64,000 bases of DNA from Linepithema humile (GCF_040581485.1 NC_090129.1:13341501-13405500), one strand, 5' to 3'. Counted from the stretch's first letter, positions 19,301-33,063 are shown. Notes: generated by a model from the sequence alone, not told the origin. Program-made: numbers and translations.

Positions 19301-22300
19301 TGGGATCCGCGGCTGTTGGGCCCCGCTAGAAAGGAGCAAGGTCGCTAAATAATAAGGCTTCTTCTCTCTGATGTCATCCGCGCGTGAATTATGAAATGCG
19401 TGTCTTACTCGCGTGTTGGTGATTATCAGGATCGACATATTGTGTTCCCGCGTGTCACTGTGGTCGACATGTATAAAAGATGTTCCTTCTTCCAACCGTA
19501 GGTATCAAAAATCATCCAAAAATAACAACGGTTACTGTTTCGTATATCAAGGCTTTAATATTCCCAGCATTGTTTAATATTAAAAATTAAAGTATAGGAA
19601 AAACATAAATATGAGATCAATATTAAATATATAAGAAATAAGTAGAGTTTGGGTTGTAATTAATTCCAACCTACTTGCACTTATTCATTTCACACAGCAA
19701 AACATTATACGAATTTGATGAATTATTCTGGAGTAACACTATGACTTTCTTGATATTTGAAGATTTTAACAATAAATAATTATTGCATATTTCTCATATA
19801 ATATTATTCTAGTATAAATTTTCTTGTAAATGATAAATTGAAATCTAAACCCTTACAAAAGGACAATCAGCTCAACCGTTTTTAAATAATACAGCTGGTG
19901 TTTAGTCCGAGAAACGAGCGAGGATGGGCATATGGACTTAATTCAAAGGTTTGGCCCTTTCTAGATTTTCACTCAATAAAAGCCAATCGACCTTATGATT
20001 AAGTTAACTTTCGCCAGTTATTTGCATTCCACGATTCGGTGATGGCCAATGCTGTCGCTCGATTCATCCGTAAAACGAGAAAGCAATCAAGGATGGACGT
20101 GGCGTCCGCGTGCCGTCTGTCCGTCAATTATATCTCTACGAAGCATCTCGGCGCACGATCCCCGAGAATGTATCGGACTTACGAAATAACGGACGCATCC
20201 GTAACACTGTCCGGTGGCAACGTCGGGTTTGCCAAGATTATATAAACCAAAACTGGAGAGTTCAAAGGTTCGAATTCTTCAGCAATGCGACGTCACACGT
20301 TAGCGTAAAAAAAAATCGAACTTAACAATTCTCAGCTTCAAAAACCATCTCCTTCATCATTTAATTTTATTTCGATTCTCGACAGACACCGATGTAACAA
20401 GCGAGCAATTATGGTGGCATAATTATATCTAATGGCTTGCGTCCATTAATCAAACTTTTAACCTCTCATCAACTTTGATATAATAGTTTAATATAAAGAT
20501 GTATATCTATAATTAACGTGTAGCTCTACAATAACGAACGAATACCTTTTCTTATTGTTAGCTAACTGAGGAAAAAACATAAAAGGCGTGAATTTGGTTC
20601 GAATTATGTCTGTAACTTTTAAATGATTACTACTTAGGGGTAATAGCTAGTTTACAAGTAAAATAAACTGACACCAAAGAAACCAGTCAGTGTTAGTCTC
20701 ATTTTTATTCGACACTTTCACATGTTACTAATATCTTCTCGCATTCGCCTACAATGATGATGTAACGAGATCTCATTCTAGATCGTGATAATGGATCAAT
20801 CCACTTATGTATCTCTCAAGATTCCTTTATGTGATTTTTGTGTATTTTTATAGCATAATTCATAGCAAAAATACTTTATTAGCATATCTGTTGGAAAGTT
20901 CAATTATTAATCAATTTGTGCTATTTCGTTAGATATGTTTTGATTAATGTATTTTATTAATAGATAAAATAAAAAATCTATGAAAAAAAGTTAATAAAAA
21001 AATATTAAGTATGATAAGTAGTTTTTAAAATTAATAAATATATCATAAGTATATCTCAATATAATATTTTAATATTTATTACTTTTCATATCTGACATTT
21101 ATTAGATAATATTTTTTTAATGCATCATCAAACAAAGTAACTATTTACGTTATATTTATGAAACGATAAATTTATCGAGAATATTAACAGGAAACTTTGC
21201 AATTTGAACATATTTGTTTAACACGTGTAATAGTCGAGTAGTAAATACTAATAAGATTTAAAAATCGGATGCCTTAATTATTCAAAGGCTTCGAGGGACG
21301 TACGTCGCGATATGTATAATATACCGACGCAATCGTGACAGGAGAAAATAGGTGTTTCGATGCGTCCTTTCTTTTTTTTCGGCATCGAAAGTCAAACGAT
21401 TTAACTGTGACTGATCTGGTTGACTTAGAAATGCTATCAAAAATATTAAAAAAGTATTTAAATATGAATATCCTTGTGTGTATGTCATAATTTTATCATA
21501 ACTTATATTTTTATGCATGGATAAAATCTATGTTCTTGTGGCATATTTCTATTCATAATTCGAAATATTACGCCATTCCGAGCAAAATGAGATCCACTGA
21601 GCAACGTAACGCGTAGATACGTAGCAGAACGATCCTTCTAAAATAATCAACCAAATATTATACAACGACGTTTTTATCTTGTCTCTCTTGCAAGAGAAAT
21701 CGATAATTATATTTACTATCGAAATCAAGTCGCCATTGACCTCTTTTAGACTACAGATGTTGCTTGGCACGCAAAGCTTATATATTTTATCTTTTATTAA
21801 TGATGCTGTAAGTATCTCGTTTAATATTTTATACTATGAAAACTTCCTTATTCCTGTATTATAGAAATATGCAATAAAAAAACATAAGTGTTCTGTGCAA
21901 AAGATTTATAAATCATATATATTAAGATTCAGTTTATAGTATGAAAAAATTACAGATGTACAAAAACTATTAATATATTCTACTTGTTATGTCAAATTGC
22001 GATTTTACAACACCGACTTAAGACTGCATCATCAAACAAAATAAAAAAATAAGTAATATTTATGATTTTCGTAGTGGATGTAACAAATGAAATACTAAGG
22101 ATATAAGATTTATATTAAAATTAAGAAAGTAGTTATAAACTAGTTACATTTAATTATTTCATTAGCTAAATCTCTCAAAATAACATACCGAAATATTTCT
22201 TCGGGCACAAAAAAGGAATTTGTATATAGTAATCACGTAAAAATGACGCTTTGAGATTTTGATGAATTGAGAAATTCGAGATATAACAACTAATTAAATG

Positions 22301-23599
22301 CGCGTTGCGCGAAAGGAAGGAAACAACGTGGAAGTCCGCGATACATACGTACTTCTCAATGGCCTGCGGAGGTACCGGCTTATTTTTTTCCACGAATCAT
22401 AATATACAATTAATTACCGAGGTATTTCAAGTAAGAAATTACGTCGGCCTTGAGAAGTTGTTGCCACCAAGCAGTGTGTCAAGCAACGATTTAAGTTATT
22501 AATCCACGAGGATGAGCGAAGTCGCGAGTCTATCATCCGGGCGTCCTCCAACTACTCAACCTCGACAAATCTCCCTTCAAATTTTGCATTTCTGGTAACG
22601 CCCAATTACCCATTCGGGTTGCAAAACGTTAAAATAACATTAATATCTTAAACCTCGAATCTTTTCCTATACACGGAAGAGAGTGCATCTGCGCTACAAT
22701 GCAAATTTTGCGATTACCGGCCATACAAAAATCTAAAACCAGCTATATCGCATCATTAGTATCATAATATGACTCTTACGCGCAGAATATATTCGATTAT
22801 GATGCTAGAAGGTAATAAAAAAGCTATTTATTTTTCGGAAAAAACATCGTCTCATATTGACATAGCATATACCGATAAAGCAATGCGATCATTAATGACA
22901 TATCGTATATTTGTTATACGTTTTTGATGGATACTTTTACAGGCGAAATAAGTTATGCGAGGCATGTTTATAAGAGGTATTGTTCATTTGCAAATAGTAA
23001 GTAATTCCTAGTAAATTAATGCTTATCATTATTTGTAATGCATATGTTAGCTTTTTCTATGTATACGTATTAAATTTCCGCTTTGCAAAATCTACTTTTC
23101 TGCATTAACTTGCACTACAGATTCTGGTATTAACAGTTGCAAATCAATAACAAACGTGCAATAACAAACGATCAGGTTTGTATACTCATAATGCAAAAAA
23201 TAATTGTAAATAATTCTAATTTAAATTACTAGTTTATAAAATACCTTGATTTATCGGATTTCGGAAAATCCGGACAAAATCTGAGAACTTTAAAGATAAT
23301 TAAAATTTGAATGGTCAGTAATTCACGAGGTAAGCCAATATATATTAATTAGGGCAAAGGGTCAGCTCACTCCAGTAATACTGCTGCATTAGCCACGTTT
23401 GTTCAGCACATTACCAATTAGCGTATTTTAGCAGTAACATAGTAACACAATAGTTATCTTACCAATTATATTAAATTTCAGAAAATCTGGACAATCGGGT
23501 TTTTCAAACTACTGTTCCCCCCTATTAGTCCATAAAATCGAATTTACTGTATTCCTAAAAAAATTAAAACACAGAAAAATATTATTTTAATCTCTTTGA
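16349..23599. other. Unique AT-rich noncoding DNA
   Basis: No convincing coding exon, RNA gene or repeat family. ORFs here are short and lack recognisable motifs. The stretch 19040-19500 is noticeably GC-richer and holds a 165-codon minus-strand frame (19495-18998) of low-complexity, Arg-rich character that I do not accept as a gene. The stretch 20030-20300 is also GC-richer. A weak duplicated TCGGAAAATCCGGACAA-like motif lies near 23255 and 23480. It may be intergenic or intronic host DNA. Confidence 0.5.
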
Positions 23600-23965
23600 A
23601 ATATAAGGACTTAAAATTAGCCAATTAAATTGTATAGTTAAACAGTCGCTTATTTCCTGAGTTGCATGTATGATACATTAGTGACTCACGGATAAGCGAC
23701 TACTTGATAGAACTTGATTGGCCAATTTTAAACTCTTATATTTAAAAAAACTATTGTGTAGATTGAAAGTCGTATTTCTTTACGACTTTCAATATATATA
23801 TATTTCTTTACGACTTTCAATCTACACAATAGTTTTTTTAAATATAAGAGTTTAAAATTGGCCAATCAAGTTCTATCAAGTAGTCGCTTATCCGTGAGTC
23901 ACTAATGTATCATACATGCAACTCAGGAAATAAGCGACTGTTTAACTATACAATCTAATTGGCTA
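23600..23965. repeat. Head-to-head duplicated foldback MITE
   Basis: A ~155-bp MITE whose own ends are inverted (AAATATAAGGACTTAAAATT and inverse) contains AGTCGCTTAT/ATAAGCGACT inverted motifs. It is followed by a second copy in opposite orientation. Overall 23618-23777 mirrors 23810-23965 almost perfectly around a centre of CGACTTTCAATATATATATA. Confidence 0.8.
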
Positions 23966-23974
23966 ATATATATA

Positions 23975-24075
23975 TATACACATTTTGGTATTATGATTTT
24001 CATCTCAAAATGATTTCAGGAATGTACCATTACGGTACCAAGCGCTTGATGCGAAACACCTTATATATACAATAC
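23975..24075. mobile_element. Mariner-MITE right-end fragment
   Basis: ATTTTGGTATTATGATTTTC, CTCAAAATGATTTCAGGAATG and TACCATTACGGTAC followed by GCGAAACACCTTATATATA follow the end of 15962-16346 and its relatives. No left end is visible, so truncated. Confidence 0.6.
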
Positions 24076-24927
24076 AATATTTTAATTCAAATTTGAAATA
24101 TTGTGACAATTACTTAACATAAAAAATTGTGTCTAATTGTTATGAATTAATCTTTAGTAAACATAAAGACCGCTCTTTCATTTGTAGATGACGATCGTTT
24201 GTAGTTTCAACACAACTTTAAATTGCGTAATTACATCGCAATGTGTGCGCAGCAGATTTAATTTAATTATTAAGATCGAATTATGATTGCAGCATGATTT
24301 GCAAAAGTTACTTCCAAACTAAAATTTAATTATCTTCACAAGGTCATCATCGCGTCACAGCTCTTTTTACATTTTTATTTTGAGGCTACTCGCGAAAATA
24401 CCAATACGTGTTTTTATTCGTTATCTTTTTTTTCATTTCACCAAGTTTGCGCGGTTCGAAGAATCTGATGTAATTCACAAATTATTGTTGTTGCAATCGT
24501 TTAACAAGCTGCACGAGACCTGTTTCGTAGCCCGAGATAACATCTCATTTTTATTTATATATGGTATTTAATAAACGATTTTAAGTCATGAAAATGCGCA
24601 TTCTTTGTCGATTCTTTCTTGACAAGAATATTAAGACCCAGTTATAAATATAGCATTAAAAGAAATTAAGTTTTATTCGAATTTAAAAAATTCCTAAATT
24701 ATCTTTGATTTAAACTGAATGTCAAACTTTCCTATGCAAATTATGTCTATGTAGCTGTCTGACCTATGAAATGTTTCAATCGTCTTTTTTCAAACACACT
24801 CGATGAATTCTAACAAATTTGAGACTGAAGATATACGCCGGTAGTGACATTTCGACCAGATTTCACGTATTTAACCCATATATATGAGTAATATGTATAT
24901 CTGTATATACATATATATATATAAAAC

Positions 24928-24984
<57 letters not shown>

Positions 24985-27900
24985 TACATTTTACAAATTC
25001 CTGAGGAGAGACCGACTTCGAGACGTAGAATGAGATAAATAGCACTTTCCAAACAGAAGTATATGATCCTCATGAATATTTCAGAATGTATCGGATCGAT
25101 TTTTCGTTATTTCTGTCGACGAGCAACGCATGCTTGCATGCGCACAAGAGCACTTCGGAATCGATCGGCGGATTACCTAATCCTGCCTGTATCCGGACAA
25201 TCAACCTACAGACACGCAATAAAAATGGTAAATTATTATGGCCGAAATGATGATATAAGGCGAAAAAAACTGGCAGTGGTGCGGATGATTCAAGTCTCCG
25301 CATTTGGACCAATTCAAGGCCTCAGTGAGGATTCTTATTTTAGTCATCCGCATTTATTTCATTTAATTTTGTATTCGCTAAAATTCGATTTATTAGATAT
25401 CGGATGTATATATAGAATATAGTTGGTATTTTACTTTTTATTTTATAATAATGTAATTTGAGCTTAATTACAAAATTATGTTGTAATATATGGTTCTATA
25501 GTAACAAAAAAACCAACAGAATAAAGGCTATAAGAACCAAGCAGGTGTCGCTGCACAAAATATACACAAAACTTTTAGTATTGTATTAATTAATTGATCA
25601 AAACTTATAGATTCTGTATTGATTTGTAATATTTTTTGCGCTCCGACATCCACGCTTGATTCTTATAATCGTTTTTTTTTTGTTTTTTCTTCCTTTTTTT
25701 CAATTAAATTAATATAAAATATAAATAAAATGGATATTGATAAAATATAAAAAAATATGAATATAAAAAATCTTGTGTTGCTAATGGATTTTAAGTTTAT
25801 ATTGATGAATTTTAGTTGATAGTCAAAGAGTTAACGATACGTACGTATCAGAGTCTGTGCTCTGAGAAGAATCTACCCCGCACATAAACATAAACTGTTT
25901 GCGGACGGATTTTAAAATATTATTATTTGAGATTAGCAAATTGAAGTAATTTTGATGGAAATTATCAGAAATGGGTCTCGTATCTATAAAATTCATTCTT
26001 GTGTTTCCATAAATTATTTCGCATTTGCATTAATCCCGGCAGATATTTCATTGTCCGCGCCGTGAAAATATGAGGAGAAAAAGAACAGATAAGCAATAAA
26101 GATACAATTCCCTCTGTCATAAACAACGACTGCCAAATAAATCGCAACGTTTGAAAAACGATGATTTATTCAACCGTTATTAGCCGATTTGTCTGTCAGC
26201 TTCGATTAAAAAAGCTTTTCAGCTATTCGAACTACGATTAAAAAACTGTTGCATTTCTCATTTTTTGTTCCTATGATTTACAAAAGTCAATACACATACA
26301 AAAAAACTTGTAATTGTTTCTCTTTTTATTTTTCAGATGTTGTTTATATGCGGAAGAAGTGAATCTCCTTTCTCAAGATATTTTTGGACCCGCCACTCAC
26401 ACAGCGGCATTCATGGTGGTTATTACTTTTTATTGATGAAACGCATTAATCTCAGCATACTTTTTACGCCCGAGTATATGGTTATTGCGTGAGCAGTTGA
26501 GAAAATATTATTGATTAATTAGAGAATCGCCAGCAATGTAGGCCGTATTTAATTGTAATTTATTTCAAAGAGACTTTCCGTCTCTTCCATCTTTCGAAAA
26601 CATCACGCGAGCGGCCAGAGAAAGAAAGCGGTGGATATTTAGGTGGAAATTACATCTCTAATGTCCTACATTTCGACATTAATTTTAGGATTCCGCAGAT
26701 CTAGTTAGATTTTTCGACAGCAGCAACCATATTCCCATGTTATTATATTCTCATATTACGCGTGATATTAGAAAAATTGCCGGAATCACAAATGTTTTTA
26801 CTTATTCTTTTAAACCTTAGACCATTTCTTAAAATGTTTTAAAATTCTAGGTTACATGTTAAAAAAAGAAAATTAAATATTTTAAATTAACATTTAATTC
26901 TACACTCTCGCATTCTAATTCAGTTTTCAAAAAAATATGATTTACAGAATTTACAGATTCTTCGCGCGCTATTATTAGAATTCTTTCTTTTCTCTTTTAC
27001 ATTTTAATATTCAATAAATATTTTGTAATAAAAATTCCATTCAAATTTTTACTAGATTAAACTTAATTTGAAATTAATTAGTAAAGGGTTTTCAGAATTG
27101 TAAGATTTGCTTATTTAACATAAAACTTTTAATATAAAAGCAATTATTTTATGCCAATAAGTGCCAATAAAAATTAACTATTTTGAAAATAAAAACGTTT
27201 CTATAAATTGATTAAACAAATAACAAAATATTTGCTGAAGAAATTTAGGTACTGTTTAATACGTGTATAAGTTTAGTAAATTCAAATTTCAACGCTGCGG
27301 ATATATGAAAATTATCTCTATTTCAGTTACTGCAAAATTAAAATGCGATAATTGATGCAAGATATATTTTTCGATACCTGCAACATCCAATGTCGAACTT
27401 GTCGAAATATTACCGGTTTTGATACTTAAATTTGAATGCCACAATGACTATGCAGCTTGAGGACAGCTGCGACGTACGATAAATGTGACGCGCAAGTACT
27501 CGTACTCGTACTCGCGCGTTCGATAAGTAAACCAAGTGCGTGTACTTACTTGAAATGTATCCTCCCGTGGAGTGTACGTGTGTAACGCGCGTGTCGCTTG
27601 AAAGAAAGTCAATATAACTGGTGCTGGTTTCGTATCCCTTCTTCTCTTATACCATCCGGAGGATGGCCAGTACCCCCCTACCATTTTGGTGCTCGGATCG
27701 TCGCTGTCCTTCGATATCTTATGCTGGTCAACATATTACATTAACTTCTCTTCGGTCCATCCGATGCCTTACCAATTTTATTCTTGACACTCTCATTCGC
27801 GACCGATGAGACGAACACATACCGTTACCCACGCATCCCAAATCCCGTTTCTACAGAATGTTTGATAATGAGAATTTGTTTGAACAAAATATATTTATTG

Positions 27901-28702
27901 TTGGCAAATCTAAATATTCCTCTTTCAAACATTGTAATAAGAATTATCAATTAAATGTAATATTTTTCTTAATTTCTTGTTAATTAAATATCGAACCAAA
28001 AGTTCTATTAAAGTAAAAGTCACCTACAACTAGCTGAAGAACTTGGATCATGTTATCTATACGAATTCCTGAGACACACTTCATCAAGAAGCGCTTTCTT
28101 TTTTGATCAATCACAACATAAAAATTATTCCTATGTCGACATTCTTGTTAAGGAAAAGTTGTTTCACCTTTTGACGAAACGAAATATCACCACGTGAATC
28201 AAATGCGCCCATTACTGAACACTCTATATTTCCGTATATCAAGCGCACCTGGCTATCACCTACCTACGTCTTGAAAGTGCATCACAAGATGTTTCGTGAA
28301 TCGATTTCTTCCTCTGGTTAATAATAGCATTATATGTTATATTGCGAATGTTATATTGCGAATGACATAATAATGATCCTAATATATGATGATAATAATT
28401 TCTTGATAAATAACAATCCTGATAATAATTTAAAACATATAAATAGGTATATTATTAATGCATTGTATTTAAAATTTATCACTAAATTAACTGATTCATG
28501 CGCATTTTTTTTATAATGTTAATACTAATAAATTTTATGTTAAACGACTAAGAATACGAATTAGAAAAAAATTATAAAATTTTAACTAATAAATTAAACT
28601 AATAGAACAATTAAATAACTAATAAATAATACTTAAAGCTTATTTTTTCTTTAATTTTAATTTAAAAAAATAATCTATATTGTATAAAAAATTTAAATAT
28701 AT
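24076..28702. other. Unique AT-rich noncoding DNA
   Basis: No gene recognised. A TA/CA microsatellite is at 24896-24990. GC-richer patches are at 25070-25320 and 27440-27850; the latter has a GTACTC triplicate near 27496-27513. Short ORFs in these patches lack motifs. Host intergenic or intronic DNA is likely. Confidence 0.45.
24896..24990. repeat. TA/CA microsatellite
   Basis: Long alternating TA run interrupted once by AAAACCCA and ending in ACACACACATACA. Confidence 0.9.
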
Positions 28703-29070
28703 GGGGCATTCTTTCTCAACTTTACACCCATGCTGCCCATTTTCTATTTGATCTAAAAATTTTTGAAAAAATCTTAAAATTTACAGAAAAATGTAAGCTT
28801 TCCAATGGCGCGTGGCAAAATTATCAAATTCAATTGGATCATACTTAAAATTTCAGAAAACCGAAAAAAAAAATAAAAACGGTAATTATTCAAGTGTAGC
28901 GATTATTTATTCGACGTTTTTCTCTTCCAATTAACACTTTCGAGTACTCTGTTTATCTGTGCACTGTCACATGAGTCTAAACTAAAATGGCGGATCCAAT
29001 ATGGCCGCCAAAAATTTAAAAAATTTAAGAAATTAACGGATTTTTGTAAAACTTAATACCAAAGAGTTTT
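28703..29070. repeat. Left terminal inverted repeat of the 3.7-kb transposon
   Basis: Mirrors 32050-32415. Contains the AAATGGCGGATCCAATATGG motif near 28985. A partial second copy of its GGCGCGTGGCAAAATTATCA segment lies at 29312-29332. Confidence 0.85.
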
Positions 29071-29712
29071 TTTGTATGCTGAATACAAATCTCAAATCGG
29101 ATTTTAAAAATTCAAAATGTCAGATCTAATACGACCACCAAAAATATTGAAAAATTTAAGAAGTTAACGGATTTTTATAAAACTTGGTATCAGGAGTATA
29201 TTTGGGACGCAGATTTTAAAATTTCATTATTAAATTCGTATTTATCGACCTATTTGGTCTAAAGATTATCAAAAAACTATTAAAATTTATAACAAAATTC
29301 AAGTCCTCCATGGGCGCGTGGCAAAATTATCAAATTCAATTAGATCATTATTTTTTTTCTGAGCCTAGTCAAAAAAGTTTCATAAAATAAGATCGTGAAA
29401 TCCATTTTGTACACATTTGAGAGAGTTTCTCTACCGCGATATTATCGCCATTCATTACAACATTTTAACGTTAAAAAACGTTTCATTGTGATTCCGTAAA
29501 TTTCTAAACGCTTTAATATTTGGATTTGTATATCCGACTCCCATGATTCTGGGCTTTTTTGTACTTTGAGCGTTTCTCTGAGGTTTTCTTCGAACAGTTC
29601 TTTTCAGAGCTACTTTTAACCGTTCTTTTAGGACTGCTCTCAGAACAATACTACAGAAAATTCTATTATCTGTACTATTTTTGATCGTGAATCTTAGAAT
29701 TTGATTTTGAAT

Positions 29713-31626
29713 ATGTCTAGTATACACGGTCATAGATGTTGCAATCCCTACAATGTGGAAGGTCACAGAGGGAAAGATCTTCGACGCATTTCGAGTGTTA
29801 TCAAACGATTATTCCCAAAATTTCCAGATAATGCTAAAATTTGTGCAGCATGTAGGAAAATGAAATATCCTCGCATGAATGAAGATACGTACGTCTCATC
29901 GAGTCTTGATAAAACGTTTGATAATTGTACTCATGATACTGAACAGAATATTTCTGTATCTTCCGGTGCATCTTCATTATCTTTCAGTGGAATTGAATGC
30001 AACATAAAATCACAAAGAGAGATTGAGTTGGAAAATATGTTGAGTGGATTGAAAGAAAAATTTTTCACTCTTGAAATTAATGATCCTTTGAGATTGACGA
30101 TTTTGACTGTAGTACCAGATGCATGGAGTCTAAGTCAAATTTCTCGGAGATTCAACTATTCTAGGTATTTTGCAAAAAAAGCTAAAGAATTGTAAGCATC
30201 TAAGGGCGTTTTAGCAGAAACAACTGCTAAGAATGGTAAACCATTGCCGGAAAGTACTGTTACACGAATTAAAGATTTTTACAATAGTGACGAAAATAGC
30301 AGAATCATGCCAGGTATGAAAGATATGGTTTCAGTAAAAAATGACGACGGCAGAGATTTGATTCAGAAACGTCTTCTCCTTTCAGACTTAAAAGGTTTTT
30401 ATGATATTTATAGTAAATGCCATCCTGACTGTCATGTTAGTTTTAGTAAATTTGCCCAACTCCGACCAAAACATTGTATACTTGCTGGTGCGAATGGTAC
30501 GCATTCGGTCTGTGTCTGTACGATACATCAAAATTGCAAATTGATGATTGACTCTGTCAATTTAAATAATCTTACTAAAGATTCCAATGTGATTTTACAT
30601 GATTATAAAGATTGCTTACGCCAAATTGTGTGCAAAAATCCTGATGAAAATTGTTATATTGGTGAATGCAGTAAATGTCCAAGTATTATTGAACTAAAAA
30701 AACATTTGAAAGAACTCTTAGATGAGAAAGGTATTCACCACATACAGTTCAGTGTTTGGACAACAACTGACAGATCAACTCTTCAGACGCAAATTCTTCT
30801 GTCGTCGGAATTTGTCGATAAATTTTGTGACAAATTTATCATTCTAAAATCTCATTCTTTCATTGCAAAAGAACAATCTCGATTCTATCAGGAAAGAAAA
30901 GAGAATTTAAAAAAAGGTGAAGTTCTTGCAGTATTAGATTTTTCTGAGAATTACAAGTATGTTGTGCAAGATGCATCGCAGGCGTTCCATTTTAATAATT
31001 CACAATGTACTGTCTTTCTTGTCGTGTGTTACTATAAAAAAGAGTTAGTACTTGAACACAAAAGTTTTATTTTTTTGTCGGATAGTACACTTCACGACAC
31101 AGCTGCTGTATATACTGTACAAAAGATGCTGATTCCTGAATTGAAAATAATAATTCCTGAGCTAAGAAGAGTAATCTACTTTAGCGATGGGGCAAAACAG
31201 CATTTTAAAAATAAATATCAGATGATGAATCTAATGCATCACGAAGAGGATTTTGGTGTTGCAGCGGAATGGAACTATCATGCCACTGCACATGGTAAAG
31301 GTGCTTCAGACGGTGTAGGTGCTGTGTTCAAAAGGGAAGCTATGCGAGCTAGCCTCCTTAGTAAACCGAACGATGTCATTCTTACATTCGAAAAACTTGT
31401 TGACTGGGCTCAAAAAAATTCTAAAAGTATTAGTATACTGTCATATAATGACAAAGAGCACCAAAAGACAAAAAGATTTTTGAAAAAACGATTTGATGTA
31501 GCTCCACCAGTTCCAGAGATTCTGAGAAATCACTGCTTCGTCCCAATCAACAAAGAAATGGTGATTAAGAGATATTCCAATGCTGGTAATAGTTCGACTT
31601 TTTCATATCAAGATTTCAAAAAGTAG
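29713..31626 (+). pseudogene. Putative transposase, arthropod uncharacterised family, one stop codon
   Basis: ATG at 29713. The frame is open to 31626 except for a TAA at 30193-30195, which relatives seem to read as a sense codon since the protein pattern continues in the same frame. The N-terminus has a Cys pair then ...NPYN and a later CAAC pattern (about residues 8-50), possibly metal-binding. The middle has Cys-rich SVCVCTIHQN. The C-terminal half has LDFSENYKY, then YFSDGAKQHFKNK, then HEEDFGVAAEWNYHATAHGKG and DGVGAVFKREA. The Asp residues in the first two motifs are candidates for an RNase-H-fold catalytic core. I remember this motif series from many uncharacterised insect proteins. 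Position between long inverted repeats makes transposase the obvious role. Only one lesion, so recently alive. Confidence 0.75.
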
Positions 31627-31679
31627 GGGGTAAAAGCTCAGGCGACATTAGAATCAGAGGTATCTCTAGTATCAAGTTT

Positions 31680-32135
31680 TATAAAAATCTGTCAATTTCC
31701 TAAATTTTCAATATTTTTGGTCTTTATATTAGATCTGACATTTTCAGTTTTCGAAATCCGACTTAAGATTTGTATTTAACTGGCCGTAAAATTCTCTGTT
31801 CAAATTTTATAAAATCCTTTACTTTTAAAAATTTTTCAAATTTTTAATTGCCATATTAAATCCGCCATTTTGAATTTTCGAAATGCGATTACAGATTCGT
31901 TATTAGCAACCCGAAAAAGTCCCTGATACCAAATATTATAAAAATTCGTTAATTTCTAAAAATTTTCAAAATGTTTTGGTGGCCATATTGGATCCGCTAT
32001 TTTGTATTTTCGATAGATAACTTTAGACTCGTATACAGTAACCCGAAAAACCCCTTGATACCAAGTTTTATAAAAATCAGTTAATTTCTTAAATTTTTTA
32101 AATTTTTGGCGGCCATATTGGATCCGCCATTTTAG
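31680..32135 (+). repeat. Subterminal tandem repeats of the 3.7-kb transposon
   Basis: About four ~125-bp diverged units, each with ATAAAAAT(C/T)(T/C)GT(T/C)AATTT, a TTTTTGG(T/C) stretch, CCATATTGGATCCGCCATTTT and a GTA.CCCGAAAAA-like end. The last unit merges with the right terminal repeat. Typical places for transposase binding. Confidence 0.72.
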
Positions 32136-32415
32136 TTTAGACTCATGTGACAGTGCACAGATAAACAGAGCACTCAAAAGTGTTAATTGGAAGAGAAAAA
32201 CGTCGAATGAATAATCGCTACACTTGAATAATTACCGTTTTTATTTTTTTTTTTCGGTTTTTTGAAATTTTAAGTATGATCCAATTGAATTTGATAATTT
32301 TGCCACGCGCCATTGGAAAGCTTACATTTTTCTGTAAATTTTAAGATTTTTTCAAAATTTTTTAGATTAAATAGGAAATGGGCAGCATGGATGTAAAGTT
32401 GAGAAAGAATGCCCC
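32050..32415. repeat. Right terminal inverted repeat of the 3.7-kb transposon
   Basis: Inverse of 28703-29070; ends GAGAAAGAATGCCCC followed by ATATAT. Confidence 0.85.
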
Positions 32416-32519
32416 ATATATATTAAATATAATATACTTATTTACTTTTACAATTATAACTTAATTAAGAAAGATATTAATTAATACTGTTATTTCATTA
32501 TTTATTCATTATTCATTAA

Positions 32520-32690
32520 CGATGACTTGAAAATGACGATTAAATGACGATATATTTATGACGATAATATTTCATGACAAATGTTACGTTTATTTTACGT
32601 TATTATTTAGTCCATTGACGTCGAATGACGAAAAATGACCTTAAATCGACGTCATAATAACGACATGGTGCTACCTGGGGTGTTCTAACA
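32520..32690. repeat. ACGTC/ACGAT-rich terminus ending GCTACCTGGG
   Basis: Dense ATGACGAT, GACGTCGAATGACG and CGACGTCATAATAACGAC motifs followed by GGTGCTACCTGGGGTG. Shares motif style and terminal decamer with 11453-11745. Probably the right end of a transposon into which the 3.7-kb element inserted. Confidence 0.5.
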
Positions 32691-33063
32691 TCCGGAATGA
32701 ATCGACATCCAATTGTGAAAAGAACAAAATCACATCTAAATATGTACAAATAAGCTACAGACATGCCTCTGGAGCTGTCTCTCAGCTTCTACAAAGTTCC
32801 CTACAAGGAATACAAGGTTTAATCATTAATTGGTTCATTTAGTAATGTATTATTAGTAATAGTAATGCAGGGTTGGGAAGTAACTCGTTACTTGTAACGA
32901 AGTTACAGTTACAGATATTTTTTTTCGGTAACTATAACTTAACTTCGTTCCTTTTTCTTCATCTATAACTGTAACTTAACTTAGTTACACATTTATGGTA
33001 ACTAGTAACTAATTTAACAGTTATTTTAATATTCTATATACGATTGTATTAATTGTAAAAATT

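Larger units (their letters stand above)
28703..32415 (+). mobile_element. 3.7-kb DNA transposon of uncertain superfamily
   Basis: Inverted ends GGGGCATTCTTTCTCAACTT and its inverse run for about 365 bp each (28703-29070, 32050-32415) and are highly similar. Flanks are ATATAT on both sides, so the target duplication is 4-6 bp of ATAT but cannot be resolved. Subterminal ~125-bp repeats carrying GCCATATTGGATCCGCCATTTT occur once more on the left and several times on the right. One gene fills the interior. A Sola-type assignment is my guess only. Confidence 0.85.

Noticed and set aside
18998..19495. 165-codon minus-strand frame
   Set aside because: Low-complexity, Arg-rich composition, no motif, no splice or start context; most likely a chance frame in a GC-richer patch.
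20266..20290. GGTTCGAATTC, a tRNA B-box-like match
   Set aside because: No A box or cloverleaf around it.
24863..25073. Tyr/Ile repeat protein frames
   Set aside because: They are translations of the TA microsatellite.
25063..25422. 119-codon frame
   Set aside because: No motif, overlaps an equally plausible frame on the other strand, and no conserved feature seen.
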